Assembly (NCBI GenBank): GCA_943736015.1
Contig: OX031072.1
Location: 7,033,501-7,097,500, forward strand
DNA length: 64,000 nucleotides
Reading direction: 5' to 3'
Source of the DNA: Tridacna crocea
Lineage: Eukaryota; Mollusca; Bivalvia; Cardiida; Cardiidae
This document shows, piece by piece, positions 34,875 to 46,814 of this stretch (positions are counted from its first letter, which is position 1; every line of letters begins with the position of its first letter). Below the pieces are notes generated by a model. The model saw only the letters and a program-made list of their open reading frames with translations, ran no database searches and was not told where the DNA came from. The position numbers were made by a program, and so were the translations under genes.

Positions 34875-35285
34875 GCCATCCAGGTTTTTGTGTGCTTATC
34901 TGTGTGTTTCGCCGATCATTTTAGCTTTTGTAGGTAAATCTACCATCCAGGTTTTTGTGTGCTATTCTATGTGTTTCGCCGATTGTTTTAGCTTTTGTAC
35001 GTAAATCTGTACCGTCCAGGTTTTTGAGTGCTATTCTTTGTGTTTCGCCGATCATTTTAGCTTTTGTACGTAAATCTGTACCGTCCAGGTTTTTGAGTGC
35101 TATTCTATGTGTTTCGCCGATCATTTCAGCTTTTGTACGTAAAACTGTACCATCCAGGTTTTTGTGTGCTATTCTATGTATATCGCCGATCATTTTAGCT
35201 TTGTACGTTAATTTGTACCATCCTGGCTTTTGTACACAATTCTTATTTTTACGCTGATCATTCGCTTTTCTGTGCGTATTTCTGT
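34875..35285 (+). repeat. 69-bp tandem repeat, about five units
   Basis: Units share GTACGTAAATCTGTACC, CCAGGTTTTTG and GTGTTTCGCCGATCATTTTA; the period is 68-69 bases. Confidence 0.85.
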
Positions 35286-35566
35286 GCAGATTTCACACTA
35301 TATCTGTCTAGTATCAAAGGTTATCAATTCAAACAATTCAATCAAATGAGAATATCATAATGAATTGCTAGGTTTCTTTTCTCGTGTTACAAAATTGCAC
35401 TGAAGTTCTTGACAGTGTGTGAAAAGACAATGGCTTCATTTCTGGAATAACCTGACGTTAACTTTAAAACGACATTAACCCATGAGTAAAAGAAAGGTCG
35501 TGACCTGACCGGGTGACTTATATCGGCAAATTAAAGCCAATTACATAAAAAAACTTATACAAATTG

Positions 35567-35776
35567 TTAATCCATTACTAAACAAAATACCATTTTACGC
35601 CTCTCTAGGTGAAAGCTTTAGAAATTACTGTTGTAAAAGGAGCTGTCTATTGATACAAATAACTGCTCCTCTTCCACAATCTCTACAATACTGTTGAACA
35701 CTGTTGTTTCTTATCTCTAAAATGTATGTCCTTTGCGAAATTTGTTAGAGCTGCTAACTGGCAAAAGGGGGTTTAA
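35567..35776 (-). mobile_element. MITE-A remnant, hairpin degraded
   Basis: Left end TTAATCCATTACTAAACAAA and right end shared with the next copy. The arms have diverged (GGAGCTGTC / AACTGCTCC). Confidence 0.5.
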
Positions 35777-36007
35777 CTCATTATTATCAAACGACAAAAT
35801 TATACGTTTGTCCAAATCGAAAAGATTTGGAGACGACAAGATAAAAGTGACTGAAAATTTCAAATTTGTGTTGTGAAGGGTAGAAAAAATGTGGGAAAAG
35901 GAGAAAATACTGCATGGTTACCACAACGTTTTCCTTTTTCCACAATGTTTTCTTAAGGCGTCCTTCTCAGGGTCGTCAAAAGTAGGGATTGTGTAGTAAT
36001 GGGTTAA
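35773..36007 (+). mobile_element. MITE-A copy
   Basis: TTAA-bounded, abutting the older remnant at a shared TTAA. The loop region is altered (GAAAATACTGCATGGTTACC). Confidence 0.8.
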
Positions 36008-36714
36008 TGCATCTCTGATGCTTTGTGCCAAGCAGGCCATTACATAATTAGGAGTTCACAAAATCCATTTTGTCTAAAGATCGGCTGAATCCTGAACGGT
36101 TCTTAGACTTGTAGAAGATTAAGCATTTGGAAGTGAAATATTTTTTTAGCAAAATTTCGACTCCGGTTAGCCTTGGCGAACTGTGCAGACTGACTTCAGA
36201 CGACAACTTGCAGATGCATTAAAACCCCCTTTCACAATGCATTGCTCGTATTGTAAAGCTAGGTCTGAAAAAAGCCGATACGCATTGAACAGCTGTAGGT
36301 TAGTGGCACGTTTTGTCTTCTGTATTATTTCAGTATCGATAATCCCGGATTATATCAGACCAATATAGCGAGATTAATCTCTTCTGTTCCAAATATGTTG
36401 GTAATGAACGCTGATTAGCTTTAGACACATTATATTATTGAAAGCACCCCGTAAAAATCTTAACCCAATATAGTGCACCGACTAATTTTCAGGCTAACAG
36501 ACTTCTAGTTCATGTGACAGAGAGGACGAAATTATGAAGGAATGGAAACAAATCATTTTCATAGTAAAGGAAACAGTATAGGAAAAGAGGCTATATTTCT
36601 TTCCGCAGAGTTAATTCTATCTTTAAAATGTTTTCAAAGGCACTTTTAAGAGATGTGAAGTAAACCTTTTTTTTATGTAGAAAGGTGTTCAGATGTTAGG
36701 TTATTATATGTTTC

Positions 36715-36943
36715 TTAACCCATTACCAAACGACAATATTTTAGACTGGTCCAAATTGAAAGTATTTGCAGACGACAAAATAAAAGTGACTGAAAATTTG
36801 AAATTTGTTTTGTGAAGGGTAGAAAACATTGTTGGAAAAGGAGAAAATGCTGGTTACCAGCATTTTCTCCTTTTCCCACAATGTTTTCAAAAGGCTTTTT
36901 TCTCATGGGCGTCAAAAGTAGGGATTGTGTGGTAATGGGTTAA
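36715..36943 (+). mobile_element. MITE-A copy close to consensus
   Basis: TTAACCCATTACC to GGTAATGGGTTAA, with a nearly perfect hairpin of about 30-bp arms. Confidence 0.9.
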
Positions 36944-37412
36944 AGTCATATGATAAAAACAGAATTTCCATCGGATAAAAGCATTTAATCATACGAGCTA
37001 CATTTTTAACAGCGATGCTGGATTGCTTTTATTTCATATTAGCTAAACTATTACATAAAGAGAACGGTTACGAAGTTATGGATAAATAGTACAAGCAGTT
37101 AGACGACCTTATAAGGGACAAACTGACATAAGAGAAAGTTCATTACATCGTAAGTTATAAGCAGATCTATGTGTTTATATATGATGTTTGAAAACATCGT
37201 GCGAAATGTCGGAATCGTTTTTGTGTGCATGGTATCAGCAATTTATGTGTTAAGTTCATTGGGGATTTTTCAGCGAAGGATTCTTTGTTTGAATCCGTTT
37301 ATCATAATTCTGAAATAAATATTTAAAGGCCCTTTAAAGGCCAAAATTTCAATATAGATATAATAATACATTTAAATTTCAATCGTGACAGTTTAAAAGT
37401 ATGGAAAATATT

Positions 37413-37602
37413 GTGAAAATGACAGTCTGTTATCAAGTGGTCGGACCATATGTTAGTCGCTGACAGAAAAGAGAATCTTAAAATCGGGCAAAACATAAGC
37501 AAAAGACCGCTACCTGGCAGATTTTAACCTAGTTTTGAAATTAATTTCCCTGTCAGCGGCTAACACTTGGACCGGCCGTACAATGACAGATTGTCATTTT
37601 CA
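37413..37602. mobile_element. Inverted-repeat MITE with about 50-bp ends
   Basis: GAAAATGACAGTCTGTTATC faces AATGACAGATTGTCATTTTC, and GTTAGTCGCTGACAG faces CTGTCAGCGGCTAAC. Confidence 0.65.
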
Positions 37603-37649
37603 TAATAATTGGCATACTTTTAAATGGTATGATATATACTAAAATGCAT

Positions 37650-37877
37650 ATAACCCTTTACCCCATAAGGCATTTCTATGGTATCTCTAATTGACCCTAA
37701 ATAACAGCAAGGATGAAGCTGTTTCTTACGTGTATATGACACCTTTTGATAGCATAGAAAACATTGTGGCAAAAGGTGAAATTGCTCGTCACGAGCAATT
37801 TCACCTTTTGCCACAATGTTTTCCAAACGCTCATACAAGCAATGCGTAGAAATGAGTATCTATGGAGTAAAGGGTCA
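37650..37877 (+). mobile_element. MITE-C copy
   Basis: TAACCCTTTACCCCATAAGG to GGAGTAAAGGGTCAA with a perfect GGTGAAATTGCTCG hairpin. The TTAA tetramers have mutated. Confidence 0.85.
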
Positions 37878-38347
37878 AACATCCGCTTTGTTTACATTTT
37901 GGCATTTGTTGTTACTGTAATAATATGCCATTTGTAAATATGTTTGAGCCATGCTTTGTGATTTGGGGGGCTTGATGCGACTGCAAAAAGTTTCGACCCG
38001 TGTAAGCCTGTGCACTCTGATTTTTTCTATTTGTAAAGTTTCTGTGTGTTCAAGGACCATTCTACCTCATGATCCAGTCGGTTGTGAAACAAAATGGATT
38101 TTTATGGATCCATAATTAAGTGATAGCTTCCTTTGTATAATACGTCAGCGCGACACATTTAGTTACCATATTCTTAAAGTACAAAGCATTTACTAATAAC
38201 GAATATTTCTCAAAAAAAAGAGGAGAGCTTTACTGTAAACTTCTCGACGAATCAGCGGTGGATTTCCATCTCTAAATATCTAGTTCTAGTTCGCCAACTT
38301 TGCTTAGATATTTAACATGTGAGCGCTCTTGTAGTGACACAATTCCT

Positions 38348-38575
38348 TGGCTTGCAGCACGCGAAAAGGGGCATTCGGACATTTGCGTAAAGTGTCGTCT
38401 TGGATCAGGCTGACCCGAGAGGGCACTTTACGACTACATTGGATTTTGTGCTACAGTAGACTTGAGCAAAACAGAAAATTGCATAGAAACGGAAAGTGTC
38501 GATTTGGATCAGACTGCGTAAGCTTATCCGGAATGATACTTTACACAGATGTACGAATGACCTTTTTCGAGTGAA
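38348..38575. mobile_element. Fold-back element, sister of 33826-34096
   Basis: Opens GCAGCACGCGAAAAGG with CATTCGGACATTTGCGTAAA. The internal hairpin is shortened and the right end is diverged (ACGAATGACCTTTTTCG). Confidence 0.65.
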
Positions 38576-38802
38576 TATAGCCATATACCTTTAGCTTTTG
38601 TCCATCAAACGGTGGACATTAGATTTCGTGTTTTGTAAATCTAAGCCAGTTTGAATGGTGTATGTAGGCCTATAAACTAGAAATAAGCTCATGAGAGCCA
38701 AAACTGGATAAGTTGTGATTCAGCTAAGAATATTGTTGATGTTTGAAACTGTTATTGTCGGGACATTCTGGGAGTAACGCAGGAGAACTGTCGACTTCCA
38801 CT

Positions 38803-41800
38803 ATGACGTCACTTGTTACAGCGGAACAGGATATGGTCATTCTGAAAGCAGGATGGATTTTTAGACAAAGTAAGAAAATTTTCGAAGTTAATATGTAATT
38901 CAAGATTTGTTAATCTGAATCTGTATTTTTTTAAAGCTGCTTAAATTTTAAGGTCGAAAGAAGATCGATTGTTTCTTAAGACATGCTGCACATTGTACAC
39001 CAATATGGTTTCAGTATAAGCCTACATGCAATTACTTTGATTAAAAGTTTTTATTAGATTTTAAACAGAGACGTAGAGAGACTATAGTATGGTGGTTATT
39101 TTAAAGTAGGCCTACAATGGTTCAAGTCTAGAATGTAGCCATCTGAAAAGCTGATAACATATTTCTAATAACACAAACTATTTCGGGGTTCGTATTTACC
39201 AACCAATCTTACTTTCATTTCAAATCTTAATCTGAATTTAGACTATGTAACACGAATTTTGATTGGCTAAACAAAAGTTGTGCTATTTTCAAATTAAGAA
39301 GATTCTTGAGAGTGAGAATTTTTGGAGGAATAGTTGGTGAGTACGAACTACGAGTTTAATACTAGATCTGTATTCCAAAAATATTCTGGTGAAAAATAAA
39401 CTAGATATAGAAATGTATCTGGATTAAAAAAAAAAAAAAAACTCGGGTCCTACGTCAAAGTTGAAAGAAAGCTTGACCCATGGACTTCTGTTCTATTTCA
39501 GAACCGTTGTTAAAGAAATGGAGAAAATGTTGGGGAGTTGTCAGTCTTGGTGGAAATCTTAAGTTTTTCATGAACAAGAGAAGTTCATCGACTCAAAAAG
39601 CCTACAACGTGAAACACGAGTTGTTACTCTTTAAGTGTGGTACACAGGTAAGAGAGCTAATTATCAGTAAGTCGAAAGCTGAACAGAGCTTTATTTAATC
39701 AGTTAGCTGCTAAGAGCGACTCGTTAACCTTCTGCGGACAGTGTAGATCAAGATCAGACTGCACAGAACGTGCAGTCTGATCTTGATCTGCACTGTCCGG
39801 AAAGAAGATATTTTCCAGAATCAATAACTTTGTAATACCGACGTTTGGGCTTTTACTATCTGTTAACCCTAATGCTGCTAAGCGCTAACTCGCTGACCTT
39901 TTGCGGATATCGTAGATCGAACTGCACAGAACGTGCAGTCTGATCGTGGATCTTCGTTGACCGATAAGGACAGATCTTTCCCCAAAACGTAACTTTGAAA
40001 AAGCAATATTTGGGTTTTTACTATAGAAATGTCAGTTTTATTTATTCAGCAGGATAAGGGTAGACGGTTAATTAACTCATTACCAAACAACAAAATTTTT
40101 GGTTTGTCCAAATAGAAAGGATATGCAGACGACAATATAAAAGTGACTGAAAACTTGAAATTTGTTTTGTGAAGGGTAGAAAACATTGTGGGAAAAGGAG
40201 AAAATGCTGGTTACCAGCATTTTCTCCTTTTCCCACAATGTTTTCTAAAGGCTTCTTTCTCAGGGGTGTCAAAAGTAGGGATTGTGTGGTAATGGGTTAA
40301 ACAGCCTCTACCTCTTTATCAAACGTCAGAACTTTACATCAGCCCAAAATTTATCGTATTTGCAGACTGCAACTAATTATATATATATAATGGAATTTGG
40401 CCTGAATTTGCGAAGAAATGGAAGGAAACATTACGGGCGAAGGAGATGGTTCCCAGCATTTTCTTACCATATTTTTCAAAGCTTTATTGATTGTTCATGT
40501 CTTATATTATTCAGTGCCGAACATTGCTACCTCCTCCTGATCTGGACGTCGGCTGTCTGATTGAGCTTCACTTTACTGGAGGACGTCGAGTGTGTCTTTG
40601 TGCCCATGATCTAGACAGTGCCTCGTAAGTATTGTCTATCTTCGTCACTTATATCAAGATATATTCACTTTTTTATCGCCAACCAACACTAGCCTACGCT
40701 AGGGATTTTATGCTGTCTTATAGGCTGTATATCTTCACCGTTATCTTGCCGACATAAGAAAAGCAACGGTGCTTATACCATGTCAGGCTGAAATCTTGTA
40801 CATATATCATGTCAGGCTGATATCATAAACTGATATTATGTGGGACTGACATTATGTATTGATATAATGTCGGACTGATATCATATACTGGTATCATGAA
40901 GGGCTGATAGCATGTAATGGTTTCATGTCAGGCTGGTATCATATACTGGTATCATGAAGGGCTGATAGCATGTACTGATACCATGTCAGGCTGACACCAT
41001 GTACTGCTACCATGTCAGGCTTATAGGTACTTATAACATGTCAGACATATTATGTACTGGTACCGTATTAGGCCGATATTGTGTACTAATATCATGTTAG
41101 GCTGATATCAAGTACTGATACCATATCAGGATGATATGTACTGATATCATGTCAGGCTGATATTGTATCAGTACTTATGTCAGGCTGATATTATGTACTG
41201 ATACCATGCCAGGCTGATATCATGTACTGATACCATATCAGGCTGGGAATCTATGTTCTATTCATTTAGCAATTATGCACTGGTATCATGTCTGGCTGAT
41301 ATCATATCAGACTGCTATGTACTGATACCATGTCAGGCTGATATAATGTACATATACCATGTCAGGCTGATATCATGAACTGATATCATATGGAAGTGAT
41401 ATCATATATTGATATCATGTGCTGGTATCATGTAGAGTCGATATAATATGTTATATCGGACGGATATTATGTACTGGTATCATGTCTAACTAATAATTAT
41501 CATGTACTTCTGTCAGGCTTATAGGTACTGATATCATGTCACACTGATATCATGTACTGATACCATGTTAGGCTGACATTGTATAATATGATGTCAAGCT
41601 GATATCATGTAATAATACCATGTCAAGTGATAGTATGTTCTGATATCATGCAAGGCTGATATTATGTACTGATACCATGTCAGGCTGATATCATTTACTG
41701 ATATTATGCTAGGCGGGTACGATGTACCGACATAATGTCAGGCTGATATCATGTACAGGTATCATGTTGTGCTGCTATCATGTATTGGTATCATGTTTGG

Positions 41801-42666
41801 CTGATATCATGTACTGGTATTGTGTCTAGCTGATGTCCTGTACTGATATCATGTCAGGCTTATACATGTAGCTACTGATATCATGTCAGGCTGATATCAT
41901 GTATAAGGATTATATAGAAAATTCATAATCATTATTACTGTAAAGGGTACCAATTCTACTGCAGACTATGGATTCAAGCCTTGACTAAAGCACAATCAGA
42001 GAAAGCTTTGCCAACCCCGAGATATTCCCGGAAAAACAGAACAAAGGAGGATGCCTTGAAAGAAGAGAGTGAGGAGCAGAATCTCCGCCAACAAAAATTG
42101 TAGGACTTCTTTTTTCTTTTAATTGGATTTTGCTGCATGTTGTTCTTTTGCTGACAAGAAAGACGATCAATTTCAACCAATTCAAGCTTGATTATATTGG
42201 TGCTTATCGCCGTTTTTCCAGCTTATGTCATATTGCAGCCATCAAAGCATGCAAACATTTCTTGGCATTTTCTAACTACCAAGTCACTCAACCTTCTTTC
42301 CAAGCCAACAACTAATTTTTTCACATGCAACAGAGGTGCATGACGAAACAAAAATTGCTGGAAAGAAAGTTTGCTGCAATATTTATTTAATATTAATGAT
42401 TCAAGATGAAGCTAAGGTAACCAAGCAGATGAATTAATAGTGATGAATTAGGTCTATTTAGTAAGAAGATTGTGTGGAAAAAAGGGTGGGTGTTAGCTTA
42501 GCTTCAAAACTAACGAAAATTCAAGAAGCAGAGCAAATCAAAATTTGATTCTCATTTCTTTTGTTTTTACAGGTGGTATAAAATTCTGTGTTGTGGAGGT
42601 ACAAACCAAGTTAAAGACTTTACAACACCACGACAACCTGGTCGAGCCAACACCTCCTGGACTTGA
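38803..42666 (+). CDS. Short PH-domain protein, evectin/PLEKHB-like
   Basis: Four exons: 38803-38869, 39502-39647, 40515-40624 and 42573-42666, phases 1, 0, 2, total 417 nt (138 residues). The product reads as one pleckstrin-homology domain. It has the AGWIFRQ first strand, LLKKWRKCWGVV (basic, with the aromatic residues of strand 2), GNLKFF, then a CRTLLPPPD segment, IELHFTGGRRVCLCAHD and a terminal SWYKIL helix carrying the conserved Trp. The strand order and the CRxxxPP segment resemble PLEKHB1/2 (evectins), which sit on post-Golgi and recycling-endosome membranes. Vertebrate PLEKHB2 is about 220 residues with a C-terminal membrane anchor. Here the protein stops soon after the PH domain (...ANTSWT) and no anchor is visible. 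Phosphoinositide binding is inferred from the family. Another PH subfamily remains possible. Confidence 0.72.
38804..38811. promoter_or_regulatory. Palindromic CRE-like site at the start codon
   Basis: The sequence TGACGTCA, a full cyclic-AMP response element consensus, overlaps the ATG of the PH-domain gene (ATGACGTCA). The octamer also occurs by chance in long DNA, and its position inside the coding start means it may simply reflect the Met-Thr-Ser codons. Confidence 0.25.
39186..39350. mobile_element. Inverted-repeat MITE, GTTCGTATTTACC ends
   Basis: GTTCGTATTTACCAACCAAT faces TTGGTGAGTACGAAC across about 165 bp, with GATTGGCTAAACA inside. A relative with GATTGGCTGAAACA lies at 62898-63065. 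It is in the first intron of the PH-domain gene. Confidence 0.6.
39700..40070 (+). mobile_element. Two MITE-B copies in tandem
   Basis: Copy 1 at about 39700-39862 has the perfect hairpin GATCAAGATCAGACTGCACA / TGCAGTCTGATCTTGATC. Copy 2 starts at TTAACCCTAATGCTGCTAAG (39863) and ends CAGGATAAGGGT. Both share GCTAA(G/C)...CTGACCTTTTGCGGA. Confidence 0.75.
40072..40300 (+). mobile_element. MITE-A copy close to consensus
   Basis: TTAACTCATTACC to GGTAATGGGTTAA with an intact hairpin. A worn relative occupies about 40310-40480, just upstream of the third PH-domain exon. Confidence 0.88.
40795..41915 (+). repeat. Minisatellite, about 25-30-bp unit, 1.1 kb
   Basis: Dozens of variants of GATATCATGTACTGATACC alternating with ATGTCAGGCT fill most of the third intron of the PH-domain gene. 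Unit length and sequence drift continuously. Confidence 0.88.
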
Positions 42667-42794
42667 AAAAGGATGGCATGATGGATAATTTGTGTGTGCA
42701 TGTGCTTGTATCAAAAACTTGTGTTGAAAACATCAAAAAGGGATAGAATCAGGGATCGGAGATACATTATTGACTTGTGCTCTGCCAGGGCAAT

Positions 42795-42820
42795 GGGGGG
42801 GAGGGGGGGGGGGGGGGGAG
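42795..42820 (+). repeat. Poly-G tract
   Basis: About 25 bases almost purely G, interrupted only by single A residues, about 130 bases after the PH-domain stop codon. Confidence 0.8.
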
Positions 42821-43012
42821 TGAGCTGAGTGCATCTCTGTGACGCATGATACCAAGCAAGTCATCACATTATTATAGGACTATAGACCTGTAACGTTTAT
42901 TTTGTGTAACAAAGGACTGAAAATGAGGTATACTGGTCCTTAGACATACAGAAAACTTACAAATGGCCAAAACAATATGAACAATATCAGCCTGGGTGCA
43001 AGCTGACATGGG

Positions 43013-43207
43013 TTAACTCTTTACCACACAACAATATTTTAGACTTGTTCAAATTGAAAGCATTGAAATTTGTTTTGGGAAGTGTAGAAAACACTGTGGG
43101 AAAAGGAGAAAATGCTGGTTACCAGCATTTTCTCCTTTTCCCACAGTGTTTTCAAAAGGCTTCTTTCTCAGGGGCATCAAAAGTAGGGATTGTGTGGTAA
43201 TGGGTTA
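43013..43207 (+). mobile_element. MITE-A copy, shortened interior
   Basis: TTAA-bounded. The left arm lacks about 35 bases of the usual flank but the hairpin is perfect. Confidence 0.85.
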
Positions 43208-43662
43208 ATACACTTTAGCAAATGCATTAAGACCTCTCTTTTCATAGCATAGCTCATATATACTATTCTGGGTAGAATTTTTGTAAAAATGGGTTTTTCG
43301 ATTAGTCATACATGTGTTTAAAAAAATTGTCATTGCCACATCTGCTTTCATTTCCCAAGGTTAATCGATGCACCTGTTATCTACAGAAACAAAGTCAAAG
43401 GAAACCCTGAAAAGGCACTGATTTATGATTATATGAATAGTATGCACGATGTACAAATGCACAATGTACATGTAAATTCATGAATACCTGTGAAAATATC
43501 ATGACAAAGAAGACACCGTTTCCCACTAGCAGTTTTTCTTCCAGTCAACATGCTACAAGCACTTTGTCTTCTAGTCATCATAATTTTAATTTTCCTGTAG
43601 TCAACATGGTTTCAAAAGTGGTCTACTTTGGGACAGAAACAGTCGATTGCAAATGGTAATAA

Positions 43663-46220
43663 TTAACCCATTACCAGAAAATCCCGACTTTTAACAACCC
43701 TGGGAAAAAAAGGCCTCTCGAAAACATTGTGGGGAAAAGGAGAAAATGCTGGTAACCAGTATTTTTAGCTCACCTGAGCACGAAGTGCTCATGGTGAGCT
43801 ATTGTGATCGTGCTGTGTCCGGCGTCCGTCGTCCGTCGTGCGTCGTCCGTCGTCAACTTTTTACCTTGTGTACGCTCTACAGGCCACAGTTTTGGTCGGA
43901 TACTCATGAAAGTTGGTCAGGATGTTTGTCTCGATGAAATCTCGGACGAGTTCGAAAATGGGTCATGTGGGGTCAAAAACTAGGTCACTAGGTCAAATCT
44001 TAGAAAAACCTTGTGTACGCTCTAGAGGCCGCATTTTGAGTCGGATACTCATGAAAGTTGGTCAGGATGTTTGTCTCGATGATATCTCGGACGAGTTCGA
44101 AAATGGGTCATGTGGGGTCAAAAACTAGGTCACTAGGTCAAATCTTAGAAAAACCTTGTGTACGCTCTAGAGGCCGCATTTTGAGTCGGATACTCATGAA
44201 AGTTGGTCAGGATGTTTGTCTCGATGATATCTCGGACGAGTTCGAAAATGGGTCATGTGGGGTCAAAAACTAGGTCACTAGGTCAAATCTTAGAAAAACC
44301 TTGTGTACGCTCTAGAAGCCGCATTTTGAGTCGGATACTCATGAAAGTTGGTCAGGATGTTTGTCTCGATGATATCTCGGACGAGTTCGAAAATGGGTCA
44401 CGTGGGGTCAAAACTAGGTCACCAGGTCAAATCTTAGAAAAACCTTGTGTACCCTCTAGAGGCCGCATTTTCAGTCGGATACTGATGAAAGTTGGTCAGG
44501 ATGTTTGTCTGGATGATATCTCGGACGAGTTCGAAAATGGGTCACGTGGGGTCAAAACTAGGTCACCAGGTCAAATCTTAGAAAAACCTTGTGTACCCTC
44601 TAGAGGCCGCATTTTCAGTCGGATACTGATGAAAGTTGGTCAGGATGTTTGTCTGGATGATATCTCGGACGAGTTCGAAAATGGGTCACGTGGGGTCAAA
44701 AACTAGGTCACCAGGTCAAATCTTAGAAAAACCTTGTGTACCCTCTAGAGGCCGCATTTTCAGTCGGATACTGATGAAAGTTGGTCAGGATGTTTGTCTG
44801 GATGATATCTCGGACGAGTTCGAAAGTGGGTCACGTGGGGTCAAAAACTAGGTCACCAGGTCAAATCTTGGAAAAACCTTGTGTACGCTCTAGAGGCCAC
44901 ATTTTCAGTCGGATACTCATGTAAGTTGGTTAGGATGTTTGTCTGGATGATATCTCGGACGAGATCGAAAGTGGGTCACGTGGGGTCAAAAACTAGGTCA
45001 CCAGGTCAAATCTTAGAAAAACCTTTTGTACGCTCTAGAGGCCACATTTTCAGTCGGATACTCATGAAAGTTGGTCAGGATGTTTGTCTGGATGATATCT
45101 CGGACGAGTTCGAAAATGGGTCACGTGGGGTCAAAAACTAGGTCACTAGGTCAAATCTTAGAAAAACCTTTTGTATGCTCTAGAGGCCACATTTTCAGTC
45201 GGATACTTATGAAAGTTGGTCAGGATGTTTGTCTCGATGATATCTCGGACGAGTTTGAAAATGGGTCACGTGGGGTCAAAAACTAGGTCACTAGGTCAAA
45301 TTTTAGAAAAACCTTGTGTACACTCTAGAGGCCACATTTTCAGTTGGATACTCATGAAAGTTGGTCAGAATGTTTGTCTTGATGATATCTCAGACAGGTT
45401 CGAAAATGGGTCATTGGGGGTTAAAAACTAGGTCACCAGGTCAAATCTTAGAAAAACCTTGTATATGCTCTGGATGCCACATTTTCAGTCCAACACTCTT
45501 GAAAATTAGTCAGAATGTTTGCCTTTATAATATCTTGGATGAGTTTGAAAATGGGTCATGTTGGGTCAAAAACTGGGTCAATAGGTCAAATGTTATAAAC
45601 ACCTTTTGTATGCTCTGGAGGACACATTTTCAGTCTGATACTCCTAAAACTTGTTCATAATATTTGTCCTGGTGATACCTTGAATGAGTTTGAAAATGGG
45701 TCATGTGGAGTCAAAAACTAGGTCAATGGGTCAAATATTAGAAAAACCTTGTGTACACTCCAGAGGCTACATTTTCTGCCTGATACTCTTCAGACTTGGT
45801 CAGAATGTTTGTTTTTGGTGATGTCTCAAAAGAGTTTGATAATGGGTATTTGTCGGGTCCAAAACTAGGTCACTTGATGAAATCTTAGAAAAACCTTTTG
45901 TACACTGTAGAGGCCACATTTTCAGTCCAATACTCATGAAACTTGGCCAGAATGTTTGTCTTATTGATATCTCAAAAGTGTTTGATGATGGATAATGTCT
46001 GATAAAAAACTAGGTCACTGGGAAACTAGATGGTGCATGTTTGATCAATAAACTCAGGTGAGCGATTTCAGGGCCATCATGGCCCTCTTGTCTCCTTTTC
46101 CCACAATGTTTTCTACCCTTCCATGAGTAAATTGCAATTTTTGAGTCAAATCTTTTTTGTCGTCTGCAAATGCTTTTACTTTGGACAAGCCTAAAATTTT
46201 GTCATCTGGTAAAGGGTTAA
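43663..46220 (-). mobile_element. MITE-A copy split by a 2.3-kb Helentron-like element
   Basis: The left half ends GGTAACCAGTATTTT at about 43765. The right half resumes CTCCTTTTCCCACAATG at 46092 and ends TTAA at 46217-46220. Removing the insert restores a standard MITE-A hairpin. Confidence 0.85.
43766..46091 (+). mobile_element. Helentron-like element with 145-bp tandem core
   Basis: The 5' end TAGCTCACCTGAGCACGAAG contains the inverted repeat GAGCAC/GTGCTC and TCACC/GGTGA. A GTCC/GTCGTCC microsatellite spans about 43817-43852. The core is about 15 units of 145 bp (markers GTTGGTCAGGATGTTTGTCT at 43913, 44058, 44203 and so on), nearly identical on the left and increasingly diverged to the right. 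The 3' end is CTCAGGTGAGCGATTTCAGG with the hairpin GGGCCATCATGGCCC and CTCTTGT. No protein is encoded; the in-frame readings of the core are by-products of a stop-poor repeat. Confidence 0.85.
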
Positions 46221-46394
46221 AGGTGAATAAAACTTTTCAATACTAACAACAAAGAAGACAACAGAAATATTCTTAATTCATTTTATTTACATCACAGTTA
46301 AGCTAAACTTGAACAGCCCCATTGAGCACTTCCTTTGCTCGAATACATAAATCCCACCTCATTGGTCAATTATTAACTTCTATAGCCTTTCTGT

Positions 46395-46589
46395 ATACTA
46401 CAACATTTTTGACTCAACAAAAAATTGAAGCTTCTGCAGGTGACAAATTGAATGACGCTAAAAAGCTGATTTATGCCTTTGTAGAGAAGAAAACAAATGT
46501 TTACCAGCATTTTCTCCTTTTTCTCAAGTGTTTTCAAAAGCCTCCCTATCAGGGTCATTAAAACTTGGAATAGTGTGGTCAGGGATTAA
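46395..46589 (+). mobile_element. MITE-A remnant
   Basis: Keeps TTGACTCAACAAAAAATTGA and the right part CCAGCATTTTCTCC to GTGTGGTCAGGGATTAA. Confidence 0.55.
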
Positions 46590-46814
46590 CTCATTACCAA
46601 ATGATAATATTTTAGGCTTATCCAAATCAAAAGCATTTGCAGATGACTAAATAAAAATGACTGAAAATTTGAAATTTATTTTGTGAAGGGTAGAAAATAT
46701 TGTGGGAAAAGGCGAAAATGCTGGTTACCAGCATTTTCTCCTTTTCCCACAATGTTTTCTAAAGGCTTCTTTCTCCAGGTCGTCAAAAGTAGAAATTATG
46801 TGGTAAAGGGTTAA
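46586..46814 (+). mobile_element. MITE-A copy
   Basis: Starts at the TTAA that closes the preceding remnant; intact hairpin. Confidence 0.85.

Larger units (their letters stand above)
33397..38802. other. Intergenic region between the metalloprotease and PH-domain genes
   Basis: No exon is supported. It contains MITE-A and MITE-C copies, two double-hairpin elements and two tandem arrays (listed separately). Intervals 35290-35560, 36010-36700, 36950-37400 and 38580-38800 hold nothing recognised. Confidence 0.5.

Noticed and set aside
34921-35257. Repeat-protein frames on both strands of the 69-bp array
   Set aside because: The period (69 = 23 codons) keeps frames open by chance on both strands. 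There is no start, splice or homology support.
40795-41915. CRISPR-like repeat array
   Set aside because: Units are contiguous with drifting sequence and no unique spacers, in an intron of an animal gene.
43913-45660. Series of 70-170-residue open frames with a repeated MVRMFVSMISRTSSKMGH pattern
   Set aside because: They are translations of the 145-bp Helentron core. The unit length is not a multiple of 3 and the frames break at each unit.
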